From Pseudomonas sp. R4-35-07 (GTDB lineage Bacteria > Pseudomonadota > Gammaproteobacteria > Pseudomonadales > Pseudomonadaceae), in NCBI RefSeq assembly GCF_003852235.1, contig NZ_CP027732.1:496001-560000 (forward strand): 64,000 bases of DNA, given 5' to 3'. Positions 1 to 9,080 of this stretch are shown here, in pieces. The position numbers and the translations under genes were made by a program. Position 1 is the stretch's first letter; each line of letters opens with the position of its first letter. The notes under the pieces were generated by a model that searched no databases, was not told where the DNA came from, and saw nothing but the letters and a program-made list of their open reading frames with translations.

Positions 1-805
1 GCAACTGCGGCGAAGCGATTGCGCCGCTGCAGACCAGCACTTCTTTACGCGCACGGGCTTCAACACGCTCTTCAGCGGCGCCGATCAGGTAACGCACGCC
101 GACCGCACGCTTGCCTTCGAACAACACTTTGTCGGTGAGGGCGTGGGTGACGATGGTCAGGGTCGAACGCTTCTTGGCGACGTCCAGGTAACCGCGTGCG
201 GTGCTGGCGCGACGGCCGTTCGGCGTGACGGTGCGGTCCATCGGGCCGAAGCCTTCTTGCTGGTAACCGTTCAAGTCTTCGGTACGCGGGTAACCGGCCT
301 GCACGCCGGCTTCAACCATGGCGTGGAACAGCGGATTGTTGCCGGCTTTGGGCGTGGTCACGCAGACCGGGCCTTCGCCACCGTGGTAGTCGTTGGGGCC
401 GATGTCGCGGGTTTCGGCTTTGCGGAAATACGGCAGGCAGTCCAGGTAGGTCCAGTCTTCCAGGCCCGGCAATTTCGCCCAGTTGTCGTAGTCCATGGCG
501 TTGCCACGGATGTAGCACATGCCGTTGATCAGGGAAGAGCCACCCAGGCCCTTGCCACGACCGCATTCCATCCGGCGCCCGTCCATGTGTGGCTCTGGGT
601 CGGTCTCGTAGGCCCAGTTGTAGCGACGGCCTTGCAGCGGGAACGCCAGGGCGGCGGGCATCTGGGTACGGAAGTCGAGGCGGTAGTCCGGGCCACCGGC
701 TTCCAGCAACAGGACGGTGACGCCTTCGTCTTCGGTCAGACGGGTCGCCAGGGTGTTACCGGCAGAGCCGGCACCCACAATGATGTAGTCGTATTCTTGG
801 GACAT
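1..805 (-). CDS. betA: Choline dehydrogenase BetA (N-terminal part, cut by window edge)
   Basis: FAD-dependent GMC oxidoreductase that oxidises choline to betaine aldehyde at the membrane, the first step of glycine betaine synthesis. The first 268 residues are visible. They begin [16 protein letters not shown], the dinucleotide-binding motif of GMC enzymes, followed by LLLEAGG and the second GMC signature around [15 protein letters not shown]. The ATG at 805 matches the family start. The 3' end lies outside the window. It is the last gene of a leftward betI-betB-betA run and is separated from betB by a REPIN. BetI is expected to repress it. The call is secure from motifs and context. Confidence 0.97.
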   Translation of the reverse strand, partial: MSQEYDYIIVGAGSAGNTLATRLTEDEGVTVLLLEAGGPDYRLDFRTQMPAALAFPLQGRRYNWAYETDPEPHMDGRRMECGRGKGLGGSSLINGMCYIRGNAMDYDNWAKLPGLEDWTYLDCLPYFRKAETRDIGPNDYHGGEGPVCVTTPKAGNNPLFHAMVEAGVQAGYPRTEDLNGYQQEGFGPMDRTVTPNGRRASTARGYLDVAKKRSTLTIVTHALTDKVLFEGKRAVGVRYLIGAAEERVEARARKEVLVCSGAIASPQL

Positions 806-844
806 TGAATGCACCCTCTTTGAAGTGTGGTCAGGTCGGGCCTC

Positions 845-933
845 ATCGGGGGCAAGCCCCCTCCCACATTTGACTGTATTTACACATCTGAACCTGTGAA
901 CACAGTCAGTGTGGGAGGGGGCTTGCCCCCGAT
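845..933. repeat. REPIN (inverted pair of REP sequences) between betA and betB
   Basis: Two inverted copies of the REP core lie at 845-869 (reads ATCGGGGGCAAGCCCCC then CTCCCACA) and 910-933 (TGTGGGAGGGGGCTTGC then CCCCGAT). They could fold into one long hairpin in the betBA transcript. The same REP family recurs at least seven times in this window. Such hairpins can affect mRNA stability between operon genes, but nothing here shows that directly. Confidence 0.9.
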
Positions 934-965
934 AGCGGCCTCAAAGGCACTACAAGGCTCGGTTC

Positions 966-2438
966 TTAGAACACCGAGGCGTAATCGCCCAGCTCAACCT
1001 GTACCGATTTGATGCGCGTGAAGTTATTCAGCGAGCTGATCCCGTTTTCACGGCCCACACCGGATTGCTTGTAGCCACCGACCGGCATCTTCGCGTCGGA
1101 CTCGCCCCAGGCGTTGATCCAGCAGATACCCGCTTCCAGTTGGTGAATCACACGGTGCGCGCGGTTCAGGTCTTTGGTCACCAGGCCGGCAGCCAGACCG
1201 AAGTCGGTGTCGTTGGCGCGGCGGATCACTTCTTCTTCGGTTTCATAGGTGAGGATGCTCATCACCGGGCCGAAGATCTCTTCACGCACGATCACCATGT
1301 CATCGGTGCAGTCGGTGAACACGGTCGGTGCGACGAAGGCGCCCTTGGCCAAGTCGCCGTCGGTCATGCGGTCGCCGCCGCACAGCAGGCGTGCGCCTTG
1401 CTCTTTGCCTTTGGCGATGTAGCCCAGCACGCTTTCCATGTGCGCAAAGCTGACCAGCGGGCCGAAGTTAGTATTGTCATCTTGCGGGTCGCCCACACGG
1501 ATGCGCGCAACACGTTCAAGAATCTTGGCTTCGAACGCCGCTTGCAGGTGCTTGGGCACGAACACGCGGGTGCCGTTGGTGCAGACCTGGCCGGAGCTGT
1601 AGAAGTTGGCCATCATCGCGATGTCGGCGGCACGGTCCAGGTCGGCGTCTTCGAACACGATCAGTGGCGACTTGCCGCCCAGTTCCATGGTCACTTCCTT
1701 GAGCGACGAGCTCGACGCGCTGGCCATGACTTTCTTGCCAGTGTCGGTGCCGCCGGTGAACGAGACTTTCTCGATGCGTGGGTGTTCGGTCAGCCAAGTG
1801 CCGACTTCACGGCCGCTGCCGGTCAATACGTTGAATACGCCGGCGGGAACACCCGCCTCGGTGTAGATCTCGGCCAGTTTCAGGGTGGTCAGCGAGGTGA
1901 CTTCGCTCGGCTTGAAGATCATCGCGTTGCCGGCGGCCAGGGCCGGTGCGGATTTCCACAGGGCGATCTGGATCGGGTAGTTCCACGCGCCGATACCAGC
2001 AACCACGCCCAGCGGCTCGCGGCGGGTGTAGACGAAGGACGTGTCGCGCAGCGGAATCTGCTCGCCTTCGATGGCTGGCACCAGGCCCGCGTAGTATTCC
2101 AGCACGTCGGCGCCGGTGACGATGTCCACGTATTTGGTTTCGGAGAAGGCTTTGCCGGTGTCCAGGGTTTCCAGGGCGGCCAGCTCATCGTTGCGCTCGC
2201 GCAGGATGTCGACGGCGCGGCGCAGGATGCGCGAACGCTCCATGGCGGTCATGGCGGCCCAGATCTTCTGGCCTTTTTCAGCGCTGACCACGGCACGCTC
2301 GACGTCTTCCTGGGTGGCGCGTTGCACTTGGGCGAGAACTTCACCGTTAGCCGGGTTGATGGCTTCGAAGGTGGCATCGCTGCCAGCGTCGCTGTAGCCG
2401 CCGTCAATGTAGAGTTTTTGCAGGTCGAAACGGGCCAT
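966..2438 (-). CDS. betB: Betaine aldehyde dehydrogenase BetB
   Basis: NAD(P)-dependent aldehyde dehydrogenase that converts betaine aldehyde to glycine betaine in the cytoplasm. The 490-residue product has the family's usual length. The general base Glu252 is visible in MELGGKSPL and the catalytic Cys286 in [10 protein letters not shown]; both positions agree with the well-studied Pseudomonas enzyme. The reading frame stays open upstream, but the ATG at 2438 ([10 protein letters not shown]) was chosen because a GAGGAC ribosome site lies just before it and the product then fits the family. It is transcribed after betI and before betA. The call is secure. Confidence 0.97.
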   Translation of the reverse strand: MARFDLQKLYIDGGYSDAGSDATFEAINPANGEVLAQVQRATQEDVERAVVSAEKGQKIWAAMTAMERSRILRRAVDILRERNDELAALETLDTGKAFSETKYVDIVTGADVLEYYAGLVPAIEGEQIPLRDTSFVYTRREPLGVVAGIGAWNYPIQIALWKSAPALAAGNAMIFKPSEVTSLTTLKLAEIYTEAGVPAGVFNVLTGSGREVGTWLTEHPRIEKVSFTGGTDTGKKVMASASSSSLKEVTMELGGKSPLIVFEDADLDRAADIAMMANFYSSGQVCTNGTRVFVPKHLQAAFEAKILERVARIRVGDPQDDNTNFGPLVSFAHMESVLGYIAKGKEQGARLLCGGDRMTDGDLAKGAFVAPTVFTDCTDDMVIVREEIFGPVMSILTYETEEEVIRRANDTDFGLAAGLVTKDLNRAHRVIHQLEAGICWINAWGESDAKMPVGGYKQSGVGRENGISSLNNFTRIKSVQVELGDYASVF

Positions 2439-2550
2439 AAAGTCCTCGCAAGTGCATAAGTGGTTGGCGTTACCCGCCGAAAACAGTGGGCCATGTGGAT
2501 GTGGCAATACTGCGCGGCGGACGTTCAGGGGTTGAGCGTTTATAAGGGCT

Positions 2551-3144
2551 CTAACTCACCTGCTTGGCCAATTGGAAATCCATGTAGTCGTAAGCGATCC
2601 GTTGCGCCTGCTCCGTGTCGAAAGCGTCTCCCGACAAGGCGCCGCGCAACCACAAACCGTCGATCAGGGCCGCCAGGCCTCGAGCTGCGCTGCGAGCCTC
2701 GGGTAACGGCATCGCACGGCGGAACTGGCAGCACAGGTTGGAATACAGGCGGTGATCGTTGATCCGCTGCAACCTGTGCAAAGACGGGTGATGCATGCTG
2801 GTGGCCCAGAAGGCCAACCAGGTTTTCATTGCCGGGCCGTTGACCTGGCTGGCGTCGAAGTTGCCTTCGATGATCACCCGCAGATGCGCCCGTGGGCTGT
2901 CATCGTTCAGGGCACGTCGGCGTTCCTGGACGTTCTCGATCAGCGCGTTCATCAGGTAACGCATCGTCGCTGCGATCAGGCCGTTCTTGTCCTGAAAATA
3001 GTGACTGATGATGCCATTCGAGACACCCGCCAGACGGGCGATCAGCGCAATGCTGGCATCTCCCATCCCAACCTGATCGATGGCCGTCAAAGTGGCTTCG
3101 ATCAACTGCTGGCGGCGTATGGGTTGCATACCGACCTTGGGCAT
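2551..3144 (-). CDS. betI: TetR-family choline-responsive repressor BetI
   Basis: Repressor of the bet genes that is released by choline. The 197-residue protein has a TetR helix-turn-helix in the first 60 residues ([20 protein letters not shown]) and a ligand-binding C-terminal domain. A strong GGAGAGG ribosome site precedes the ATG at 3144. It is the first gene of the leftward run and diverges from betT. The perfect palindrome at 3215-3234, between betI and betT, is its likely operator and could control both directions. Confidence 0.95.
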   Translation of the reverse strand: MPKVGMQPIRRQQLIEATLTAIDQVGMGDASIALIARLAGVSNGIISHYFQDKNGLIAATMRYLMNALIENVQERRRALNDDSPRAHLRVIIEGNFDASQVNGPAMKTWLAFWATSMHHPSLHRLQRINDHRLYSNLCCQFRRAMPLPEARSAARGLAALIDGLWLRGALSGDAFDTEQAQRIAYDYMDFQLAKQVS

Positions 3145-3214
3145 GTAGCACCTCTCCTTTGGCCTGCCGACAGGCGATCCACGTCCATCGGCTTGAGGGC
3201 CAGTCTATTTTGTT

Positions 3215-3234
3215 TTGATTGAACGTTCAATCAA
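3215..3234. promoter_or_regulatory. Probable BetI operator
   Basis: A perfect 20-bp palindrome, TTGATTGAACGTTCAATCAA, lies 71 bp upstream of the betI start and about 230 bp upstream of the betT start. TetR-family repressors bind such palindromes, and its position between divergent bet genes points to BetI. Assignment to BetI is inference. The rest of the 321-bp betI-betT gap holds no other feature that I recognise. Confidence 0.75.
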
Positions 3235-3465
3235 CAAAGAATAAGCTCTGCGACAAATCGTCGCTGCTGACAGGTATTTCCTACTTTCGGACAGCGACGT
3301 CTGACACCTGGAAAACCCTTGGAACGCCCCATTTACCGCTGCGGCAGGGGCCAGGGAATTTTGAGGTGTCTTTATAACACCCGTCCGTCGACTGCCGAAA
3401 AATCGATGTCCCGGGATAACCGTTGCCTTGTGTTTCTCTCTCGCACTGCCCGGAGCATCTGCGCC

Positions 3466-5457
3466 ATGAGTTCTGCCTCTCTTATAAAGACCCCGCCGGA
3501 AAAGGTCCGGGTCAACGGTTGGGTGTTCTACACCTCGACCGCGCTGATTCTGTTGTTGACCGCCATCCTGATCATCGCCCCGCAGGAGGCCGGGCGCATG
3601 CTTGGCGTCGCCCAGGCCTGGCTGTCGAAAAGCTTCGGCTGGTACTACATGGTGGTCATCGCCGCCTACCTGGTGTTCGTGGTCGGCCTGGCGTTTTCGT
3701 CCTACGGCAAGTTGAAACTGGGCAGCAAGGACGACACCCCGGACTTCAGCTACGGCGCCTGGGCCGGCATGCTGTTTTCGTCGGGCATCGGCATTTCGCT
3801 GCTGTACTTCGGCGCCTCCGAGCCCCTGGACCACTACTTCAACCCGCCCGAAGGCACGGCCGCCAGCAATGGCGCGGCACGTCAGGCGCTGCAACTGACC
3901 TTCCTGCACTGGGGCCTGCATGGCTGGGCGATCTACGCGCTGGTCGGCCTGGCCGTGGCGTACTTCGCGTACCGCCACAACCAGCCGCTGGCCCTGCGTT
4001 CGGCGCTGTACCCGCTGGTGGGCGAGCGTTGGGTGAAGGGCGCGGCCGGCCATGCGGTGGACGGTTTCGGCATGTTCGTGACCCTGCTCGGCCTGGTGAC
4101 CAACCTGGGGATCGGTTCGATGCAGGTGTCGTCCGGGTTGGAAAACCTGTTCGGCATGGCGCACAGCAACACCAACCTGCTGATCGTGATCATCGTAATG
4201 AGCACGGTGGCGACTATCGCTGCGGTGTCGGGTGTGGAGAATGGCATCCGCCGCCTGTCCAACCTCAACATCGTGTTGTTCAGCGGTTTGCTGATCTTCG
4301 TGCTGCTGTTCGGCCCCTCCCTGCACCTGCTCAACGGCCTGGTGCAAAACACCGGTGACTACCTCAACGGCATCATTCTGAAAACCTTCGACCTCTATGT
4401 GTACGAAGGCGACGCCGACAAGACCGAGCGCTGGATGGGCCTGTGGACCCTGTTCTACTGGGCCTGGTGGATTTCCTGGGCACCATTCGTGGGCATGTTC
4501 ATTGCGCGCATTTCCCGTGGCCGCACCGTGCGCGAACTGGTCGCCGGCGTGCTGCTGATCCCGCTGGGCTTCACCCTGGCGTGGTTGTCGATCTTCGGTA
4601 ACTCGGCGTTGGACCTGGTGCTGAACCATGGCGCGGTGGAGCTGGGCAAGACCGCGCTGGAACAGCCGTCCATGGCCATCTACCAGCTGCTTGAGCATTA
4701 CCCAGCGTCGAAAATCGTCATCGGTGTGTCGATCTTCGTGGGCTTCGTGCTGTTCTTGACGCCTGCCGATTCCGGCGCGGTGATGATGGCCAACCTGTCG
4801 TGCAAAGGCGGCAACGTGGATGAAGATGCGCCGCACTGGCTGCGGATCTTCTGGTCGGCGGTGATCACCCTGGTGACCATCGGCCTGCTGTTCGCCGGCA
4901 ACTTCGAAGCCATGCAAACCATGGTGGTGCTGGCGGGGTTGCCGTTCTCGGTGGTGCTGATTCTGTTCATGTTCGGTTTGCACAAGGCCATGCGCCAGGA
5001 TGTGGCCATCGAACAGGAGCAGGCGCAGTTGGCTGAACGCGGGCGCCGGGGGTTCAGCGAGCGCCTGACCGCGCTCGACCTGCAACCGAGCCAGGGCACC
5101 GTGCAACGCTTTATGGACAAGCACGTCACGCCGGCATTGGAAGAAGCCGCCACAGCGTTGCGCGAGCAGGGATTGGAAGTGCAGACCTTGCTGGGCAAAT
5201 CCAAACGCTGCATCGGTGTGCGGATCGAGATGGAAGAGGGCAACCCGTTCGTCTACGAAGTCAGCCTGGATGCTTATTCCTCGGCGCCCACTGACCTGCC
5301 CGAAGAAGAACGCACCCGCTACTACCGCGCCGAGGTGTACCTGCACAACGGGCCGCAGGAATACGACCTGATGGGCTTCACCCAGGAGCAGATCACCCGT
5401 GACGTGCTCGATCAGTTCGAAAGCCATCGCCAGCTCCTTGGCCGGGTCTATAGCTGA
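3466..5457 (+). CDS. betT: BCCT-family choline transporter BetT
   Basis: High-affinity, ion-coupled choline importer of the inner membrane. The 663-residue protein has about 12 hydrophobic segments and the BCCT signature around WTLFYWAWWISWAPFVGMF. It ends in a hydrophilic cytoplasmic tail of roughly 150 residues, as in osmotically regulated BetT proteins. The frame is open from a TTG at 3319, but the ATG at 3466 (MSSASLIKTPPEKVRVNGW) starts where family similarity begins. It diverges from betIBA across the palindromic operator, so BetI control and choline induction are likely. Confidence 0.93.
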   Translation: MSSASLIKTPPEKVRVNGWVFYTSTALILLLTAILIIAPQEAGRMLGVAQAWLSKSFGWYYMVVIAAYLVFVVGLAFSSYGKLKLGSKDDTPDFSYGAWAGMLFSSGIGISLLYFGASEPLDHYFNPPEGTAASNGAARQALQLTFLHWGLHGWAIYALVGLAVAYFAYRHNQPLALRSALYPLVGERWVKGAAGHAVDGFGMFVTLLGLVTNLGIGSMQVSSGLENLFGMAHSNTNLLIVIIVMSTVATIAAVSGVENGIRRLSNLNIVLFSGLLIFVLLFGPSLHLLNGLVQNTGDYLNGIILKTFDLYVYEGDADKTERWMGLWTLFYWAWWISWAPFVGMFIARISRGRTVRELVAGVLLIPLGFTLAWLSIFGNSALDLVLNHGAVELGKTALEQPSMAIYQLLEHYPASKIVIGVSIFVGFVLFLTPADSGAVMMANLSCKGGNVDEDAPHWLRIFWSAVITLVTIGLLFAGNFEAMQTMVVLAGLPFSVVLILFMFGLHKAMRQDVAIEQEQAQLAERGRRGFSERLTALDLQPSQGTVQRFMDKHVTPALEEAATALREQGLEVQTLLGKSKRCIGVRIEMEEGNPFVYEVSLDAYSSAPTDLPEEERTRYYRAEVYLHNGPQEYDLMGFTQEQITRDVLDQFESHRQLLGRVYS

Positions 5458-5502
5458 TAGTGGAACCTGGTGGTGTCCTCAATGACACTACTGGGTCAAA
5501 AA

Positions 5503-5592
5503 TGTGGGAGGGGGCTTGCCCCCGATTGCGGTGTGTCAGTCAGCACATTTGATGCTGATACACCGCTATCGGGAGCAAGCCCCCTCCCACAT
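5503..5592. repeat. REPIN between betT and cbcV
   Basis: An inverted pair of REP sequences lies in the gap between the convergent betT and cbcV genes. The left copy (TGTGGGAGGGGGCTTGC...) starts at 5503 and the right copy ends at 5592. Both 3' ends point at it, so it may also act as a transcript-end hairpin, although there is no T-run. Confidence 0.9.
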
Positions 5593-5626
5593 TGGCCCGG
5601 TTCCTTCAGTTGTTTTGCGGTGTTGG

Positions 5627-6805
5627 TCAGCCCAGGTTTTTGCCCAGGAGGGCGTGATACAGCTCGCTGTCGCCCAGGATCCCCACCACTTTGTTGTTGT
5701 CATGCAACACCAGCTTGTTTCCCGTCTGATAGCGAATCTGCAGCGCATCACGCATGCCGATATTGGAATCCACCAACGTCGGCACCCGGCCCAGGCCTTC
5801 TACCGCTTGCCCCGGCGCCCAGTTCTGCAGGTTCATCACCACGCCATTCTGGCGTGCGCCCTGGATGGTGTTGCCTTCGGCCAGGTCCAGCCAGGAATCG
5901 CCGCCTGGGTCCAGGCATACCGAACCGTTCACCCGCGTGCAGTTATCCAGCGTGCGCATCAGGCTGCGGCCGCACAGTACGTTCAGTGGGTTAGTGTGGG
6001 CGACGAAGGTGCGCACATAGTCGTCCGCCGGGTTCAGCACGATTTCTTCCGGCACGCTGTACTGGATGATCTTGCCGTCTTTCATGATCGCGATGCGGCT
6101 GCCCAGCTTGAGGGCTTCATCAAGGTCGTGGCTGACGAACACGATGGTCTTGCTCAGCTTGCGTTGCAGCTCCAGCAGCTCATCCTGCAAGCCCTGGCGG
6201 ATCAGCGGGTCGAGGGCGGAGAAGGGTTCGTCCATCAGCAGGATATCGGCGTCCATCGCCAACGCACGGGCCAGGCCCACACGCTGTTGCATGCCGCCGG
6301 ACAGCTCGTCGGGCTTCTTGTTGCGCCATTGGCTCAGGCCCACCAGCTCGAGTTTTTCATCGACCAGGGTGCGCCGTTCCTTCTCCGGACGGCCCTGCAT
6401 TTCCAGGCCGAAGCTGATGTTCTCGCGCACCGTCAGCCAGGGCATCAGGGCGAACTTCTGGAACACCATGGCGATGCGTTTGGTGCGCATCATTTTCAGC
6501 TCGGCGGGGGTGCAGGACGCGATGTCGATCTGGCGACCTTCATGTTCTACGAACAGCTGTCCACGGCTGACCGTGTTGAGGCCGTTGATGCAGCGCAGCA
6601 AGCTGGATTTGCCGGAGCCCGACAGGCCCATCAGCACGCAGATCTCGCCTTTTTCCACATCCAGGCTGGCCTTTTCAACGCCGACAATCTGCCCGGTTTT
6701 CTTCAGGATTTCGTTACGGCTCATGCCCTGGTCCAGCAGCTTGAGCGCTTCGCGTGGGTCTTTGGAAAAGATCACGTCGACTTTGTCGAATCGGATAATG
6801 CTCAT
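5627..6805 (-). CDS. cbcV: Choline ABC transporter ATP-binding protein
   Basis: ATPase of the quaternary-amine ABC importer, of the ProV/ChoV type. The 392 residues include a Walker A motif (GLSGSGKSS), the signature LSGGMQQR, and Walker B ILLMDEP followed by SALDPLIR. A C-terminal regulatory region ends LHDNNKVVGILGDSELYHALL. Its start overlaps the stop of the permease gene in an ATGA, indicating translational coupling. Together with cbcW and cbcX it forms the choline uptake operon next to bet and the serine dehydratase. The naming follows the P. aeruginosa cbcXWV arrangement as I know it. Confidence 0.93.
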   Translation of the reverse strand: MSIIRFDKVDVIFSKDPREALKLLDQGMSRNEILKKTGQIVGVEKASLDVEKGEICVLMGLSGSGKSSLLRCINGLNTVSRGQLFVEHEGRQIDIASCTPAELKMMRTKRIAMVFQKFALMPWLTVRENISFGLEMQGRPEKERRTLVDEKLELVGLSQWRNKKPDELSGGMQQRVGLARALAMDADILLMDEPFSALDPLIRQGLQDELLELQRKLSKTIVFVSHDLDEALKLGSRIAIMKDGKIIQYSVPEEIVLNPADDYVRTFVAHTNPLNVLCGRSLMRTLDNCTRVNGSVCLDPGGDSWLDLAEGNTIQGARQNGVVMNLQNWAPGQAVEGLGRVPTLVDSNIGMRDALQIRYQTGNKLVLHDNNKVVGILGDSELYHALLGKNLG

Positions 6806-7647
6806 GCATCACCCCCTACTTTAGCATCGGGTTGTTTGCAGATACGGTCGAGCATGATGGCCAGCAACACAATGGCCAGCCCGGCTTCGAAGCCCAGGGC
6901 GATGTCAGCAGTGTTGAGTGCGTTGACCACCGGTTTGCCGAGGCCATCGGCGCCGACGAGCGCCGCGATCACCACCATCGACAACGACAGCATGATGCAT
7001 TGGGTAATGCCGGCGGCAATGCTCGGCATCGCATGGGGCAGTTCAATGCGTGAGAGCAACTGACGGCGTGAGCAGCCGAACGCCTTGCCGGCGTCCATCA
7101 ACTCTTGCGGTACATCGCGAATGCCCAGGTAGGTCAGGCGGATCGGCGCGGCAATCGCGAACACTACCGTGGAAATCAAGCCGGGCACCACACCCAGCCC
7201 GAAGAGGGTCAGGGTAGGGATGAGGTAGACGAAGGTCGGTACGGTCTGCATCAGATCGAGTACTGGCCGCATCATGGTGTAGAACATCGGCTTGTGCGCG
7301 GCAACAATGCCCAGCGGCACGCCGATGACCACGCAGACCAGAGTGGCGAACAGCACCTGCGCGAGGGTTTCCATGGTTTCCTGCCAGTACCCCAGGTTGA
7401 GGATCAGCAGGAAGGAGGCGATGACAAAGATGGTCAGGCCCCATTTACGTTGGATAAAGTGAGCCAGCAGCGCAATCAGACCGATCAATGCCAGCGGATT
7501 GAACCAGGTCAGCGCAAACGTCACGCCGTGGATCATCGTTTCCAGTGTCGATGCGATCGCGTCGAAGTAGTTGGCGCCGTGTTGGGTCAACCATTCGACG
7601 AAGGCAGCGATGTACTGGCCTAGTGGGATTTTCTGTTCAGTCAGCAT
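6802..7647 (-). CDS. cbcW: Choline ABC transporter permease
   Basis: Inner-membrane subunit of the choline importer, ProW-like. The 281-residue product is strongly hydrophobic. It contains the binding-protein-dependent permease loop near EAFGCSRRQLL-type sequence (here GKAFGCSRRQLLSRIELPHA). I chose the ATG at 7647 (MLTEQKIPLGQYIAAF), where family similarity begins. An in-frame ATG at 7665 exists with no better ribosome site, so the start is not certain. It lies 69 bp downstream of cbcX and overlaps cbcV by four bases. Confidence 0.9.
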   Translation of the reverse strand: MLTEQKIPLGQYIAAFVEWLTQHGANYFDAIASTLETMIHGVTFALTWFNPLALIGLIALLAHFIQRKWGLTIFVIASFLLILNLGYWQETMETLAQVLFATLVCVVIGVPLGIVAAHKPMFYTMMRPVLDLMQTVPTFVYLIPTLTLFGLGVVPGLISTVVFAIAAPIRLTYLGIRDVPQELMDAGKAFGCSRRQLLSRIELPHAMPSIAAGITQCIMLSLSMVVIAALVGADGLGKPVVNALNTADIALGFEAGLAIVLLAIMLDRICKQPDAKVGGDA

Positions 7648-7716
7648 GGTAGTGAATGTCCACATGCGAAGAGGGAAACATCCCGGGGCAGCGCACCGCC
7701 CCGGGGTCAGCGGGTG

Positions 7717-8664
7717 CTATTTGGCGAGGTAAGCTTTAACGGCATCGAGACCCGGTTGGCCATCAACGGTGGTGACACCGGCCAGCCAGGTGTCGAGGAT
7801 TTGCGGGTTCTTCTGCAGCCAGGCCTTGGCGGCAGCATCGGGCTTCATTTTGTCGTCCAGGACGTTGCCCATCAGGGTGCTTTCCATGTTCAGCGTGAAC
7901 TGCAGGTTTTTCAGCAACTGGCCCACGTTGCTGCATTCCTGGGTGTAGCCCTTGCGGGTGTTGGTGTAGATGGTGGCCTGGCCGTAGTTGGGGCCGAACG
8001 AATCGTCACCCCCGGTCAGGTACTTCATCTTGAAACGGGTGTTCATCGGGTGCGGTTCCCAGCCGAGGAACACGATGGCCTGGCCGCGCTTGGTGGCGCG
8101 TTCAACCTGGGAGAGCATCCCCGCTTCGCTGGACTCGACCACTTTGAAACCGGCTTTCTTGAGGCCGAAGGCATCCTTGTCGATCAGCGTCTGGATGGTG
8201 CGGTTGCCGTCGTTACCCGGCTCGATGCCGTAAATCTTGCCGCCCAGCTCATCCTTGAATTTGGCGATATCGGCGAAGTCTTTCAGGCCCTTGTCATACA
8301 GCGCTTCGGGCACCGCCAGGGTGTACTTGGCGTTTTCCAGGTTGGCGCGTACGGTTTCCACGGTGCCGGCATCGCGGTACTGCTTGATGTCGTTTTCCAT
8401 GGTCGGCATCCAGTTGCCGAGGAAGATGTCCATGTTCTTGCCGTCAGCCAGGGACTTGTAGGTCACGGGTACCGAAATCATCGTGGTGCGCGGCTTGTAG
8501 CCCAGGCCCTTGAGGATTTCGCTGGTGGTCGCGGTGGTGACGGTGATGTCGGTCCAGCCGACATCGGAGAAGTTGACGGTCTTGCATTGTTCCGGTTCTG
8601 CGGCGTGCGCCATGACCGGCAGACTCAGCATGGCGGCCAACAACAACGAGGGTGAACCTTTCAT
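7717..8664 (-). CDS. cbcX: Choline ABC transporter periplasmic substrate-binding protein
   Basis: Secreted OpuAC/ProX-type binding protein that delivers choline to CbcW. The 315 residues begin with a clear signal peptide (MKGSPSLLLAAMLSLPVMAHA, cut after AHA). The mature part is rich in Trp and Tyr residues, as expected for an aromatic cage for quaternary amines. The start at 8664 has AGGAG ten bases upstream. An open frame extends further 5' to 8763, but that would bury the signal peptide. It is the first gene of the transporter operon, and its upstream region carries AraC-type direct repeats. Confidence 0.93.
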   Translation of the reverse strand: MKGSPSLLLAAMLSLPVMAHAAEPEQCKTVNFSDVGWTDITVTTATTSEILKGLGYKPRTTMISVPVTYKSLADGKNMDIFLGNWMPTMENDIKQYRDAGTVETVRANLENAKYTLAVPEALYDKGLKDFADIAKFKDELGGKIYGIEPGNDGNRTIQTLIDKDAFGLKKAGFKVVESSEAGMLSQVERATKRGQAIVFLGWEPHPMNTRFKMKYLTGGDDSFGPNYGQATIYTNTRKGYTQECSNVGQLLKNLQFTLNMESTLMGNVLDDKMKPDAAAKAWLQKNPQILDTWLAGVTTVDGQPGLDAVKAYLAK

Positions 8665-9080
8665 CGGGGTAGACTCCTGTGTTTTTTCTGGCGGCATTCG
8701 CCGCGCTTTATAGGTGCTGCTATTGGAGTATGCGTCGGACAGCTCTGGCACGGTGCCTTGCAAACGAGTCGAGACTGATCATGTACCAGTGAAAATCTGA
8801 CGCCTACAGGGGGCGTCGTATCCAGTACAGGGAGGGTCGCATCCAGTGTCGGTGACGTCGCTTACAGATTTTTACCACAGTGAAACTGCAGTTTTTACTC
8901 ATCTGCACCGTTAAAAACGGCCAAAACAGGCGATCGCACGTTAGCGACGCTGGTGAGCATGGGTGCGTCGGTGTGAGACGCCGTGACGGCGGATAAAAGC
9001 TGGATGATGCCGCCATCTGGGCGATCTGAGCGTAGCACCTCGTTCAAGCCTGGCCGCGCTTATCGAGGAGTTTCAGGTTA
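8665..9080. promoter_or_regulatory. Divergent promoter region of cbcX and the serine dehydratase, with a spaced direct repeat
   Basis: This 416-bp gap carries control signals for both directions. At 8815-8826 and 8836-8847 there are two copies of GTCG(T/C)ATCCAGT spaced exactly 21 bp apart, two helical turns, the geometry of AraC-family activator sites. GbdR is the known AraC-family activator of choline and betaine genes in Pseudomonas, so it is the obvious candidate; that link is inference. No gene or other clear element was seen in the rest. Confidence 0.5.

Noticed and set aside
3205..5427. 740-residue open frame antisense to betT
   Set aside because: It is His/Gln/Arg-rich low-complexity translation of the complementary strand of a clear BCCT transporter. 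No ribosome site or family motif.
8804..9016. 70-residue frame in the cbcX-serine dehydratase gap
   Set aside because: Arg/Ser/Pro-rich, no ribosome site, and overlaps the likely regulatory repeats.
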